This document shows, piece after piece, positions 8,481 to 17,119 of a stretch of DNA of 61,121 nt. A program made the position numbers and the translations under genes. The notes beneath the pieces are model-generated. The model worked only from the letters and a program-made list of their open reading frames with translations, did not search any database and was not told where the DNA came from. The DNA comes from Alistipes sp. (GTDB taxonomy: Bacteria > Bacteroidota > Bacteroidia > Bacteroidales > Rikenellaceae). The DNA lies in the NCBI GenBank assembly GCA_020026395.1, contig JAHHQM010000010.1, positions 1 to 61,121 on the forward strand, in the 5' to 3' direction. Each line of letters begins with the position of its first letter. Position 1 is the stretch's first letter.

Positions 8481-9770
8481 ATGAACTATACTCAAACCAT
8501 TGATTTTCTGTTTACCTCGCTGCCCGCTTTCGAGAGCCAGGGCGCAGGGGCTTACAAACCCGGATTGGATCACGTGGCCGCATTCTGCCGTCATCTGGGC
8601 AATCCGCAGCGTAATTTCTTTACGGTTCATGTTGCCGGCACGAACGGCAAGGGATCGGTAGCCCACATCGTTGCGGCCGTATTGCAGCAGGCCGGTTATC
8701 GTGTGGGTCTGTATACCTCGCCCCATTTGAAGGATTTCCGCGAGCGTATCCGTGTCGACGGCGAGATGATCCCCAAGCAGAAAGTCGTGAATTTCGTCAA
8801 TAAACACCACGACAAGATGGTCGAGCTGGAGTTGTCGTTCTTCGAGATGACGACCGCCATGGCCTTCGATTACTTTGCGCAGAGCGATGTGGAGGTGGCC
8901 GTGATCGAGACGGGTCTGGGCGGACGACTGGATGCCACGAACATCATCGTGCCGCTGGTGAGTGTCGTGACGAACATCGGTTTGGAGCACACCGATCTTT
9001 TGGGTGACACGCTTCCCAAGATTGCCAGCGAAAAGGCCGGCATTATCAAGAAGAGCGTACCCCTGATTTTGGGCGAGGGCAACCGTTGCTACAACTCCGT
9101 ATTCGAGGAGGTCGCCGCACAGAACAAGTCGCGCGTGATCTATGCCGAGGAGGAGTTCACCTGCACGGAGCATTCGTTCGACGGACATTATCAGAAATTC
9201 ACGTTGGAGCGTAAACGCGACGGACACGCCTACGAGGTACAACTCGACCTGGCGGGCGAATACGAGATGCAGAATCTGGTGACCGCCACCGCCGTGATCG
9301 ACTACCTGCACGAGGAGACGCCGCTGACGATTTCGCGCCGTGCATACCTCGAGGGTGCACGCGATGCCGCTGCCCGCACCTGTTTGCAGGGTCGTTGGCA
9401 GACGCTCTGCGACAAACCGCTGACGATTTGCGATACGGGTCACAACGCCCACGGCATCAAGTTCGTCGCCGATCAGTTGGGTAAGTTGTCGTTCAAGAAC
9501 CTCTATTGCGTCATGGGCTTTGTCCGCGACAAGGATTTGGCACACATCCTGCCGCTCCTTCCGAAGGAGGCACACTATATCTTCACGCAGGCCGAGGGTC
9601 AGCGTGCGCTTCCCGCCGAGGAACTGACAGCCAAGGCCGCCATCTACGGCCTGAAGGGTGAGACCGTGGCGAAGGTTGCGGATGCCGTTGCCCGTGCCCG
9701 CGAGCTGGCTGCGGACGAAGACGTGATCTTCATCGGTGGCAGTACGTTTGTGGTGGCCGAGGCTATTTAA
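8481..9770 (+). CDS. folC: Bifunctional folylpolyglutamate synthase/dihydrofolate synthase
   Basis: FolC ligates glutamate to dihydropteroate and then to reduced folates, using ATP. The Mur-ligase-type P-loop is HVAGTNGKGSVAHI (near residue 50). The TSPHLKDFRERIRVDG motif binds pterin, and AVIETGLGGRLDATN carries the conserved ligase Glu/Gly motif. The C-terminal domain holds CDTGHNAHGIKF. At 429 residues it is full length. It is the second gene after lnt and ends at a bidirectional terminator. folA and thyA, which act on the same cofactor, lie 18 kb away in another operon. Confidence 0.95.
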   Translation: MNYTQTIDFLFTSLPAFESQGAGAYKPGLDHVAAFCRHLGNPQRNFFTVHVAGTNGKGSVAHIVAAVLQQAGYRVGLYTSPHLKDFRERIRVDGEMIPKQKVVNFVNKHHDKMVELELSFFEMTTAMAFDYFAQSDVEVAVIETGLGGRLDATNIIVPLVSVVTNIGLEHTDLLGDTLPKIASEKAGIIKKSVPLILGEGNRCYNSVFEEVAAQNKSRVIYAEEEFTCTEHSFDGHYQKFTLERKRDGHAYEVQLDLAGEYEMQNLVTATAVIDYLHEETPLTISRRAYLEGARDAAARTCLQGRWQTLCDKPLTICDTGHNAHGIKFVADQLGKLSFKNLYCVMGFVRDKDLAHILPLLPKEAHYIFTQAEGQRALPAEELTAKAAIYGLKGETVAKVADAVARARELAADEDVIFIGGSTFVVAEAI

Positions 9771-9790
9771 GCAGTAAGCACAACATACAA

Positions 9791-9828
9791 AAAGGTCGCA
9801 ATCCTCGGCGGGTTGCGACCTTTTTTCG
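9791..9828. terminator. Bidirectional terminator, folC / M3 peptidase
   Basis: The stem aggtcgcaa / ttgcgacct has A residues on one side and T residues on the other, between convergent genes. Confidence 0.88.
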
Positions 9829-9844
9829 TTGGTGGGGTTCGGGA

Positions 9845-11929
9845 TTATTTGCCGAGTCCCATTTTTTCGATCAATGCGCGGGTTTCGGGTTTGTGACCGC
9901 GGAAATTGACATAGAGGGTCATGGGGTGTGCCGTGCCGCCCTTCGAAAGAAGCTCGCGGCGGAAACGGTCGGCCACCTCGCGGTTGAAGATGCCCTTCTC
10001 GCGGAACAGAGCGAAGGCATCGGCCTCCAAGACTTCCGCCCACTTGTAGCCGTAGTAACCTGCGGCATATCCTCCGGCGAAGATGTGCGAGAATCCGACC
10101 GACATCGACGTACCACCCGTTGCGGGAAGCACCTGCGTGGGTGCCATGGCGCGACGGTCAAACTCCTCGACACTGCCCGTGTAGGGCTCTTGGAGGGTGT
10201 GCCAGGCCATATCCAGCATACCGAACGAAAGTTGGCGTACGTGGTAGTAGGCCGCCAAGTAATTTTTCGCGCGAACCAACGCCTCGATCAGCTCCGCGGG
10301 GATCTTCTCGCCCGTGCGGTAATCCTCGGCCCAAAGGTCGAGGAATTCCTTTTCGGTTGCCCAGTTTTCCATGAGTTGCGAGGGGAGTTCCACAAAGTCG
10401 CGGTAGACGTTCGTGCCGGTCTGCGACTCGTAGCGGCCCTCGCCCAACATGCCGTGGAGCGAGTGTCCGAATTCGTGGAGGAAGGTTTCCACCTCGTCGT
10501 AGGTCAGAAGCGAAGGGGTCGTCTCGGTGGGTTTCGTGAAGTTCATCACGAGCGACACCAGCGGGCGGGTCTCCTTGCCGTCCTCAATGCGCGTACCGCG
10601 GAATTCGGTCATCCACGCACCGCCGCGTTTCGAAGCTCGCGGGAAGAAGTCGAGGTAAAGCACCGCCATGAATCGGCCGTTCTCGTCCGTTACCTCATAG
10701 ACCGTCACATCGGGATGATAGACCGGAATCGAGGGCGCGGGGGTGAAATTCAGTCCGTAGAGCTTGTGCGCCAAGAGGAACACACCCCGCTTGACGTGCT
10801 CCAACTCGAAGTAGGGTTTGAGCAGCTGGTCGTTCAGCGCGTATTTTTCGTCCTTGTATTTCTCGGAGTAGTAGGCAAAATCCCAGGGCATCACTTCGCC
10901 CGCAAGTCCGTGGGCGTGGGCGTAGTCCGAAATGGTGCGGTAGTCCCGATCGGCGTATTCCTTGGTCGGGGTGAGCAGCTCCTCCAGAAAGGCATTTACC
11001 GTGGAGGTCTTCTCGGCCATGCGGTGCTCCAGCACATAATCGGCGTAGCACTTATAACCCAGAAGATTGGCCACCTTCAGGCGCAGTTCGGCGATGCGGC
11101 GCACGATCTTCGTGTTGTCGTAGGCACCGCCCAGCGCCCGCGAATTGTATGCCCGCCAAACCTGCTCCTTGAGGATGCGGTGCGACGAGCAGCGCATAAA
11201 CGGCACGAAACTCGGTGCCTGAAGCGTCACCGTCCAACCCGTCTGGTGGTGGGCACGGGCATCTTCGGCCATGCTTTCGCGGACGGATTCGGGAAGTTCC
11301 TCGACGATCCGCTCGTCGGTGATGTTGAGCGTATAGGCATTGGTCGCGGCGAGCACGTTCTGACCGAATTTGAGGGTCAGCGCCGACAACTCCTTGGAGT
11401 ATTCGCGGTAGAGCTCCTTCTCCTTGTCGGGAAGAGCCGCACCCGAACGCGTAAATCCGCGGTAGCAATCCTCGAGGAGCTTTGCGGCATCGGGTTCGAG
11501 TTGGGGATGGCTCTCGTAGACACGGCGTACGCGGTCGAAAAGGCGCTCGTTCAGCGAAATGTCGTTCTCGAGTTTGACCAGTTTTTCCTGCACGCGTTCG
11601 GCAATCTCCTGCATCTCGTCCGAAGTTTCGGCCTCCAGCAGGTTGAAGAACAGACCGCTGATGCGATCCAGCAGCGATCCGTTGCGCTCGAGTTTCTCGA
11701 CGGTATTTTCGAATGTGGGTTCTTCCCCGCAGGCCAGAATGGCGTCGATCTCGTGGCGCGAGGCTTCGATCGCAACATCGAATGCGGGTTCGTAATCCTC
11801 CAGACGGATCTTGTCGAAGGGAGGCGTCTGGTGGGGCGTATTCCAAGTGCCGATCAGCGGATTCGTGCGGTCGGCCTCAGACAAAGGTGCCACGGAATCA
11901 GCCGTGGCACAGGGATTATTTTTGATCAT
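9845..11929 (-). CDS. M3 family metallopeptidase (peptidyl-dipeptidase Dcp-like), cytosolic
   Basis: This 694-residue zinc peptidase belongs to the thimet oligopeptidase/Dcp family, which cleaves short peptides. The zinc-binding HEFGH starts at residue 485 (HEFGHSLHGML), with the family's downstream DFVELPSQLMENWA and GGTSMSVGFSHIFAGGYAAGYYGYKWAEVLEADAF also present. The start (MIKNNPCATADSV) shows no signal peptide, so it is probably cytosolic. It overlaps the upstream lipoprotein paralogue by 14 bases and is almost certainly co-transcribed with it. Whether it trims dipeptides (Dcp) or acts as oligopeptidase A cannot be decided from sequence. Confidence 0.93.
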   Translation of the reverse strand: MIKNNPCATADSVAPLSEADRTNPLIGTWNTPHQTPPFDKIRLEDYEPAFDVAIEASRHEIDAILACGEEPTFENTVEKLERNGSLLDRISGLFFNLLEAETSDEMQEIAERVQEKLVKLENDISLNERLFDRVRRVYESHPQLEPDAAKLLEDCYRGFTRSGAALPDKEKELYREYSKELSALTLKFGQNVLAATNAYTLNITDERIVEELPESVRESMAEDARAHHQTGWTVTLQAPSFVPFMRCSSHRILKEQVWRAYNSRALGGAYDNTKIVRRIAELRLKVANLLGYKCYADYVLEHRMAEKTSTVNAFLEELLTPTKEYADRDYRTISDYAHAHGLAGEVMPWDFAYYSEKYKDEKYALNDQLLKPYFELEHVKRGVFLLAHKLYGLNFTPAPSIPVYHPDVTVYEVTDENGRFMAVLYLDFFPRASKRGGAWMTEFRGTRIEDGKETRPLVSLVMNFTKPTETTPSLLTYDEVETFLHEFGHSLHGMLGEGRYESQTGTNVYRDFVELPSQLMENWATEKEFLDLWAEDYRTGEKIPAELIEALVRAKNYLAAYYHVRQLSFGMLDMAWHTLQEPYTGSVEEFDRRAMAPTQVLPATGGTSMSVGFSHIFAGGYAAGYYGYKWAEVLEADAFALFREKGIFNREVADRFRRELLSKGGTAHPMTLYVNFRGHKPETRALIEKMGLGK

Positions 11930-14174
11930 TTTTATCGGTTGAAATTTGTTCTTTCTTGTACAACATGATCGGCTTGTGGTCGATCGCCTCGGGACGGATG
12001 CCCAGCGAATGGATCTCGGCCGACTGGAAGGTCTTCACCTCGGTAGAATCCTCTTTGGGTTCTTCGATCAGTCCGAGGCTGAGGAGCAACTTGCGGCGGT
12101 CGGGATTCTTGCCGCGGAAATCGCGGTAGAGCGTCATGCCGTCGGCCTCGCCACCGCGGGAGAGGATCTTTTGGCGGAAATTCTTGGCCACCTCGCGGTT
12201 GAACACGTCGCCCGTCTCGCGGAACGCCTCGAAGGCATCCTTGTCGAAGACCGAAGCCCACGGGTAGTAGTAATAACCCGCGGCGTAATCCCCTGCGAAG
12301 ATGTGGGAGAAGGACGTGTAGCGGTGACGCGGTTCGATTTGTGAAATCAGACCGCGACGCATGCCGAGGGCGTTATGTTCGAAATCGGCGGGGTTGAATT
12401 CGGTGTACTCCTTGATCGAGTGGATGTCCAGATCGGAGAGTGCCGAAGCCACCAGCGTCGTGGTTTTGAAACCCTGATTGAAAAGGCGGTTGCGGTGGAT
12501 TTTGCGCACCATGTAGTCGGGAATCATCTCCTTGGTGCGGTAGTGGGTGGCGTAGTGACGGAGCACCTCGCTTTCGAATGCCCAGTTCTCCATCAGCTGC
12601 GAGGGGAGTTCCATGAAATCACCCTCGACCCGCTTCAGACCGTTATATTTCACATCGCTGAACAACGCCTGAAGGGCATGACCGAATTCGTGGAACAGCA
12701 TCTCGACCTGATCGGTCGAAAGCAGCGTGGGGTTGCTCGTCGAGGGGATGGCGTAGTTGGTGACGATGGCCACGACGGGGGCGATGCGCTGTCCGTCCTT
12801 GTAACCCTGTGCGATGTAGCTGCCGCTCCAGGCTCCCCGGATCTTTTCGGGACGGGTGTAGAGGTCGAACAGGAGGATACCCAGATGGCTTTCGTCCGTG
12901 TCGAGCACCTCAAATGCGGCTACGTCCCGATGATACAGCTTGAGGCTTACGGGGCGGAACGTGATGCCGAAAAGTCGGTTGGCAAGGAAGAAAATACCGC
13001 CTTTCACGTTCTCTACGGTGAAGTAGGGGCGAATCATCTCCTCGTCCAACGAGAATTTCTGCTTGCGGAGTTTCTCGGCGTAGTACCACCAATCCCACGA
13101 AGAGAACTCCTCGTTGGGGAAATCGCGCTTAAAAATCGGGAGCATCTCCTCCAGATCTTTCTTGGCGCAGTCGAGGGCGGGTTCCCAGATCTCGTCCAGA
13201 AGATCGTAAACCGCCTTGGGTGTGGCGGCCGTTTCGATCTCGAGCTTATAGGCGGCATAGGAGGCGTAACCCAGAAGATGCGCCTTTTCGGTGCGGAGGC
13301 GGATCAAGTCGTTGATGAGTTTGGCGTTGTTGTATTCGTTGTCGTTTGCGCCGAGGTTGAGGAAAGCCGTGTAGATCTCCTTGCGCAATTCGCGGTCGGA
13401 CGAATAGGTCAGGAAGGGAATCATGCTCGGTGCATCGAGCGTGAAGAGCCAGCTGCTCTTTTCGTCGATGGCGCGGGCGTCGCGTTGTGCCTGGATGCAC
13501 ACCTCGTTGGGAATGCCGATCAGCTGCTTCTCGTCGTCGATCAAGAGGCGATACTCTTCGCCCTCGGTCGTGACATTACGGCCGAACGCCAATTTCTTGA
13601 GCGCAAGTTCCTCGTTGATCGCGGCAAGGCGTTTCTTTTGGTCGGCATCAAGAAGCGCACCCTCACGAACGAACCCCGAGTATTGCTTTTCGATAAGGCG
13701 CAACTGCTCGGGCGTGTAGCGCGAGGTCGTGCGTTTGTCGTACACCTCTTTGAGGCGCGAGAAAAGGCGGTCGTTCGAAAGAATTTCGGCCTCGTGTGCT
13801 GCGAGCAGCGGCAGGATTTCATCCTCGGCCTCCTGCATTTCGGGGGTGTGCTCCACCAGGGCGAGCATGCGGAAGATCTGTGCCGTGCGGCGGAGTGTCG
13901 CGCCCGTATTGTCGAATGCAAGGACGGTATTGTCGAACGTGGGGCGGTCGTTGTTGGTCACAATGGCGTCGATTTCGGCATTCTGCTCCGAGATCGCGCG
14001 CTCGACGGCCTCGGGGAAATGTTCGGGACGGATCCGATCGAAGGGCGGCACACCGTAGGGAGTCGTCCACTCCTCGAAGAAGGGGTTGAGGTCGGCTTTT
14101 TTCTCGGTGTGGCACGAGGTAAACGTACTCATGACAAGCGTTAAAACCAAAAGTAAACCGGGGATACGTTTCAT
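11916..14174 (-). CDS. M3 family metallopeptidase, lipoprotein
   Basis: This paralogue of the neighbouring cytosolic enzyme has a lipoprotein signal: a Lys/Arg start, a hydrophobic run and a lipobox-like TFTSC at residues 17-21. It should therefore be membrane-anchored outside the cytoplasm. HEFGH begins at residue 495 (HEFGHALQALF) and the FMELPSQLMENWAFE and YTSFSHIFAGDYAAGYYYYPWASVFDKDAF motifs are intact. At 752 residues it is slightly longer than its partner, partly through a charged C-terminal tail. The pair suggests peptide breakdown on both sides of the inner membrane. Its promoter faces that of rsmE. Confidence 0.94.
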   Translation of the reverse strand: MKRIPGLLLVLTLVMSTFTSCHTEKKADLNPFFEEWTTPYGVPPFDRIRPEHFPEAVERAISEQNAEIDAIVTNNDRPTFDNTVLAFDNTGATLRRTAQIFRMLALVEHTPEMQEAEDEILPLLAAHEAEILSNDRLFSRLKEVYDKRTTSRYTPEQLRLIEKQYSGFVREGALLDADQKKRLAAINEELALKKLAFGRNVTTEGEEYRLLIDDEKQLIGIPNEVCIQAQRDARAIDEKSSWLFTLDAPSMIPFLTYSSDRELRKEIYTAFLNLGANDNEYNNAKLINDLIRLRTEKAHLLGYASYAAYKLEIETAATPKAVYDLLDEIWEPALDCAKKDLEEMLPIFKRDFPNEEFSSWDWWYYAEKLRKQKFSLDEEMIRPYFTVENVKGGIFFLANRLFGITFRPVSLKLYHRDVAAFEVLDTDESHLGILLFDLYTRPEKIRGAWSGSYIAQGYKDGQRIAPVVAIVTNYAIPSTSNPTLLSTDQVEMLFHEFGHALQALFSDVKYNGLKRVEGDFMELPSQLMENWAFESEVLRHYATHYRTKEMIPDYMVRKIHRNRLFNQGFKTTTLVASALSDLDIHSIKEYTEFNPADFEHNALGMRRGLISQIEPRHRYTSFSHIFAGDYAAGYYYYPWASVFDKDAFEAFRETGDVFNREVAKNFRQKILSRGGEADGMTLYRDFRGKNPDRRKLLLSLGLIEEPKEDSTEVKTFQSAEIHSLGIRPEAIDHKPIMLYKKEQISTDKNDQK

Positions 14175-14216
14175 CGTTTTATGCAGGTTTGTTTAGCTGT
14201 TTTTTTATATATTTTA

Positions 14217-14224
14217 TACCTTTG
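14217..14224 (+). promoter_or_regulatory. -7 box (TACCTTTG) for rsmE
   Basis: Consensus Bacteroidota -7 box pointing rightward. It lies 33 bp from, and faces, the leftward box of the M3 lipoprotein gene. Confidence 0.6.
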
Positions 14225-14256
14225 TGGCGTGGAGGGAAGTGAAAAAATCCACCACG

Positions 14257-14286
14257 CAAAGATAATAAATAATCACTGGTATGCAA
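14257..14286 (-). promoter_or_regulatory. Promoter of the M3 peptidase pair
   Basis: On the minus strand TATCTTTG (14257-14264) has a TTG 19 bp upstream (14284-14286). This -33 element overlaps the rsmE start codon. Confidence 0.65.
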
Positions 14287-15000
14287 TTATTTTATGCTCC
14301 CGATATTGTGCCTCCCGACTATGTCTTAAGCGGGGAGGAGTCGCGCCATTGTGTGCGGGTACTGCGTCTGGGTGAGGGCGATGAGCTGCACCTGACGGAT
14401 GGACGCGGAACGCTCTACCGTTGTGTGGTGAGCGATCCGTCGCCGAAGCATTGTGCGGTGCATGTGGTCGAAACCACCGAAGAATTCGAAAAGTTCCCGT
14501 ATCATCTGGTCATGGGCGTTGCCCCCACCAAGAACAACGACCGTTTCGAGTGGTTTCTGGAGAAGGCCACCGAGGTGGGCGTGGGGGAGATCATCCCCCT
14601 GGAGAGCGAGCACAGCGAACGCCGCGTGTACAAGCCCGAACGAGGCGAGAAGGTCATCACGGCGGCCATGAAGCAGTCGCTCAAGGCCTATCACCCGCTG
14701 TTGCACGAGATGACCCCGTTCAAGGAGGTGGTGTGCAGCGGTTTTGAGGGTCGGCGGTTTATTGCCCATTGCGATGCGCCCCGATCCGAGGGGGGCAAGA
14801 AATATCTGGCCGATACGCTCCGTAAGGGCGAACGTGCGCTGGTGCTGATCGGCCCCGAAGGCGATTTTTCGCCTGCGGAGATTGACCTTGCCGTGAAAAA
14901 CGGGTTCGAGGAGATCACGCTCGGCAACCAGCGTCTGCGCACCGAAACGGCGGCCGTGGCGGCGACGATGATGGCGTCGGTGGTCAATAACATGAAGTAG
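14281..15000 (+). CDS. rsmE: 16S rRNA (uracil1498-N3)-methyltransferase
   Basis: RsmE methylates U1498 in the decoding region of 16S rRNA. It has an N-terminal PUA-like domain (HCVRVLRLGEGDELHLTDG) and a C-terminal SPOUT methyltransferase with the trefoil-knot SAM site GPEGDFSPAEI near residue 195, then LGNQRLRTETAA. The length of 239 is typical. The stop is two bases before the next ATG, so it probably leads an operon with the two chromate-transporter halves. Confidence 0.96.
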   Translation: MQLFYAPDIVPPDYVLSGEESRHCVRVLRLGEGDELHLTDGRGTLYRCVVSDPSPKHCAVHVVETTEEFEKFPYHLVMGVAPTKNNDRFEWFLEKATEVGVGEIIPLESEHSERRVYKPERGEKVITAAMKQSLKAYHPLLHEMTPFKEVVCSGFEGRRFIAHCDAPRSEGGKKYLADTLRKGERALVLIGPEGDFSPAEIDLAVKNGFEEITLGNQRLRTETAAVAATMMASVVNNMK

Positions 15001-15001
15001 G

Positions 15002-15565
15002 ATGATGAGACTTTTGTGGCAGCTTTTCAGCAGTTTCTTTCGGGTCGGATTGTTCACCTTCGGCGGCGGCTTTGCCATGCTGCCCCTGATTCAGAATGAG
15101 GTGGTCGATCGCCATCACTGGATCGAAAAGCAGGATTTTCTGGATATGATGATCGTGGCACAATCGGCTCCCGGACCCATCGCGCTCAATTCGGCGGTGT
15201 TCGTCGGCTACAAGATGGCGCGGATTTGGGGGGCGTTGGTGGCGCTCATAGGCATTGTCGTGCCGTCGTTTACGATCATCCTGATGATTGCGCTGGTGTT
15301 CTCCGATGTCAGACACAACCCCGTGGTCGATTCGGCCTTCAAGGGAATGCGTCCCGCGGTGGTGGCGCTGATCATCATCCCCGTGGTGGATCTTGCCCGC
15401 AAACTTCACTGGTCGATGTCGGTGGTGATCGTGTCGGTGGCATTCGCCATCTGGAAGCTGGAGTGGTCGCCCATCTGGATGATTGCCGTGGCGGCCGTGG
15501 CGGGAATCGCCTGGGAGGACTATCAGGCTCGCCGCGAACTTAAGGCGAAAAACGGAAAAAAATAA
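15002..15565 (+). CDS. Chromate transporter family protein, half-size (first of pair)
   Basis: This 187-residue membrane protein is a single-domain member of the CHR family. Family motifs are FRVGLFTFGGGFAMLPLI at the N-terminus and AQSAPGPIALNSAVFVGYK near residue 55, followed by several hydrophobic helices. Single-domain CHR proteins are typically encoded in adjacent pairs with opposite membrane topology, as here. Family members export chromate, but in gut anaerobes the physiological substrate is uncertain. The ATG is one base beyond the rsmE stop; a second ATG follows immediately. Confidence 0.9.
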   Translation: MMRLLWQLFSSFFRVGLFTFGGGFAMLPLIQNEVVDRHHWIEKQDFLDMMIVAQSAPGPIALNSAVFVGYKMARIWGALVALIGIVVPSFTIILMIALVFSDVRHNPVVDSAFKGMRPAVVALIIIPVVDLARKLHWSMSVVIVSVAFAIWKLEWSPIWMIAVAAVAGIAWEDYQARRELKAKNGKK

Positions 15566-15598
15566 CCCGCGCGATGCGGATCTAAAACTTGATTGAAA

Positions 15599-16171
15599 AT
15601 GATCTTTTGGCAGTTGTTTGTCAGTTACCTCAAAATCGGATTCTTCGGATTCGGTGGGGGATATGCCATGTTGTCGCTGATCCAGAATGAGGTGGTCGTG
15701 CAGCATCCGTGGATGACCAATGCCGAATTTGCCGATATCGTGGCCGTGTCGCAGATCACGCCCGGCCCCATAGCCATCAATTCGGCAACCTATGTCGGCT
15801 ATACGGTCGGCGCACAGGCCGGTGGCGAATGGATGGGCGTCTTGGGCGCATTTGTCGCCACGTTCTCGGTGAGTCTGCCCTCGCTGACGCTCATGTTGTT
15901 GCTCACGCATTTCTTCCTCAAACTTCGCAATAACCGCTATGTCGAGGGGTTGATGAAGGGTTTGCGTCCCGTGGTGATCGGTATGATCGCCTCGGCCGCC
16001 CTGCTGTTGATCTCGCCCCGCGGAAGTGACCCCGGCGAGCAGAATTTCATCGACGCGTGGAGCTGGGTGTTGTTCAGCGGCGTATTTGTAGGGTCGCTCT
16101 TCAAAATAAACCCGATCCTGCTGATCCTGTTGTCGGCAGTCGCGGGATTTCTGATTTACTTCCCGTGGTAA
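15599..16171 (+). CDS. Chromate transporter family protein, half-size (second of pair)
   Basis: This is the partner of the preceding half transporter, 190 residues from the ATG (an in-frame TTG two codons earlier is possible). It shares FGFGGGYAMLSLIQNEVV and QITPGPIAINSATYVGY with its neighbour, so the two clearly arose by duplication. The pair should assemble as one heterodimeric anion transporter; this is family knowledge rather than anything visible here. A 33-bp gap separates the genes and a strong terminator follows. Confidence 0.9.
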   Translation: MIFWQLFVSYLKIGFFGFGGGYAMLSLIQNEVVVQHPWMTNAEFADIVAVSQITPGPIAINSATYVGYTVGAQAGGEWMGVLGAFVATFSVSLPSLTLMLLLTHFFLKLRNNRYVEGLMKGLRPVVIGMIASAALLLISPRGSDPGEQNFIDAWSWVLFSGVFVGSLFKINPILLILLSAVAGFLIYFPW

Positions 16172-16175
16172 ACTA

Positions 16176-16211
16176 AAAAACGGCTTCGGATAAGTCCGAA
16201 GCCGTTTTTAT
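16176..16211. terminator. Bidirectional terminator
   Basis: Stem cggcttcgga / tccgaagccg with flanking A and T runs, shared by convergent genes. Confidence 0.9.
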
Positions 16212-17111
16212 TTAACGGACAAAGCGGTAGTAAACCCCCAGAGGGAGTTCCTTTCCGCCCGCGGTATCCTTGAAGGTCAGTTCGCCCCGCTCTTCGCGCG
16301 TGGGCGTACCCAGCGCCTCATGCACGGCCGTGCGTGCCAACGTCGAGGAGAGTCCCATCGAGTAGAGGTTCAGTACCATGAAGGCGTTCTCTTTTTCCAG
16401 CAATTCGGCGCAGCACGACAACATCTCGCAGATCTGCTCCTCGAGAATCCATTTCTCGCCGTTTGCCCCGCGACCGTAGGCGGGCGGATCGAGCAGAATG
16501 GCGGTGTAGCGGTTGCCGCGACGCACCTCACGGCGCACAAATTTCATGGCATCCTCCACAATCCAACGTACGCCGTCCAGATGGCTCAACTCCATATTCT
16601 CGCGTGACCACGTGACGACCTGTTTCACCGAATCGACATGCGTCACCTCGGCACCTGCGGCGCGTGCGGCAAGGGTCGCACCACCCGTGTAGGCGAACAG
16701 GTTCAAGACCTTGGGACGGATGCCGCGGGATTGGATCCTTTGGAGTTCATCGTAGATGAAATTCCAGTTGGCGGCCTGCTCGGGGAAGATGCCCACGTGC
16801 TTGAAGGAGGTAAGGCCGAGGCGCATCTTCAGGTGCATCTCCTTATAGTCGTAGCGCACGACCCACTGGTCGGGCATCGAGGGTTTCTGGTGCCACTCGC
16901 CGCGCTCCTCACTGCGCTGATCCTTCTGAAACGACGCATCGGCTCGGCGTTGCCACTCCTCCTCCGAGAGGGTCGGACGCCAGATGGCCTGCGGTTCGGG
17001 GCGGCGCGTCGTGAAGCGTCCGAAACGCTCCAGCTTCTCGAAATTACCCGTGTCGATGAGTTCGTAATCCCCGAATTCGGGGGTAAGGTTTTGAGGTGTA
17101 CACTCTTTCAT
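16212..17111 (-). CDS. Class I SAM-dependent RNA methyltransferase (RlmI/RlmK-like)
   Basis: This 299-residue protein has a Rossmann-type methyltransferase domain. The SAM-binding motif is VLNLFAYTGGATLAA near residue 140, followed by the acidic HVDSVKQVVTWSREN and the catalytic-region ILLDPPAYGRG. This resembles COG1092 enzymes that methylate 23S rRNA, but the RNA target is not determinable, so no symbol is given. The start is set at MKECTPQNL, nine bases past the stop of the upstream U32 gene. An ATG 19 codons earlier would overlap that gene and adds non-conserved sequence. It is probably co-transcribed with the U32 gene. Confidence 0.88.
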   Translation of the reverse strand: MKECTPQNLTPEFGDYELIDTGNFEKLERFGRFTTRRPEPQAIWRPTLSEEEWQRRADASFQKDQRSEERGEWHQKPSMPDQWVVRYDYKEMHLKMRLGLTSFKHVGIFPEQAANWNFIYDELQRIQSRGIRPKVLNLFAYTGGATLAARAAGAEVTHVDSVKQVVTWSRENMELSHLDGVRWIVEDAMKFVRREVRRGNRYTAILLDPPAYGRGANGEKWILEEQICEMLSCCAELLEKENAFMVLNLYSMGLSSTLARTAVHEALGTPTREERGELTFKDTAGGKELPLGVYYRFVR

Positions 17112-17119
17112 ATCGTTGT

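Noticed and set aside
9893..14144. Long plus-strand open frames (691 and 589 codons) across both M3 peptidase genes
   Set aside because: The minus-strand proteins are clear M3 family members; the plus-strand translations show no domains and are shadows.
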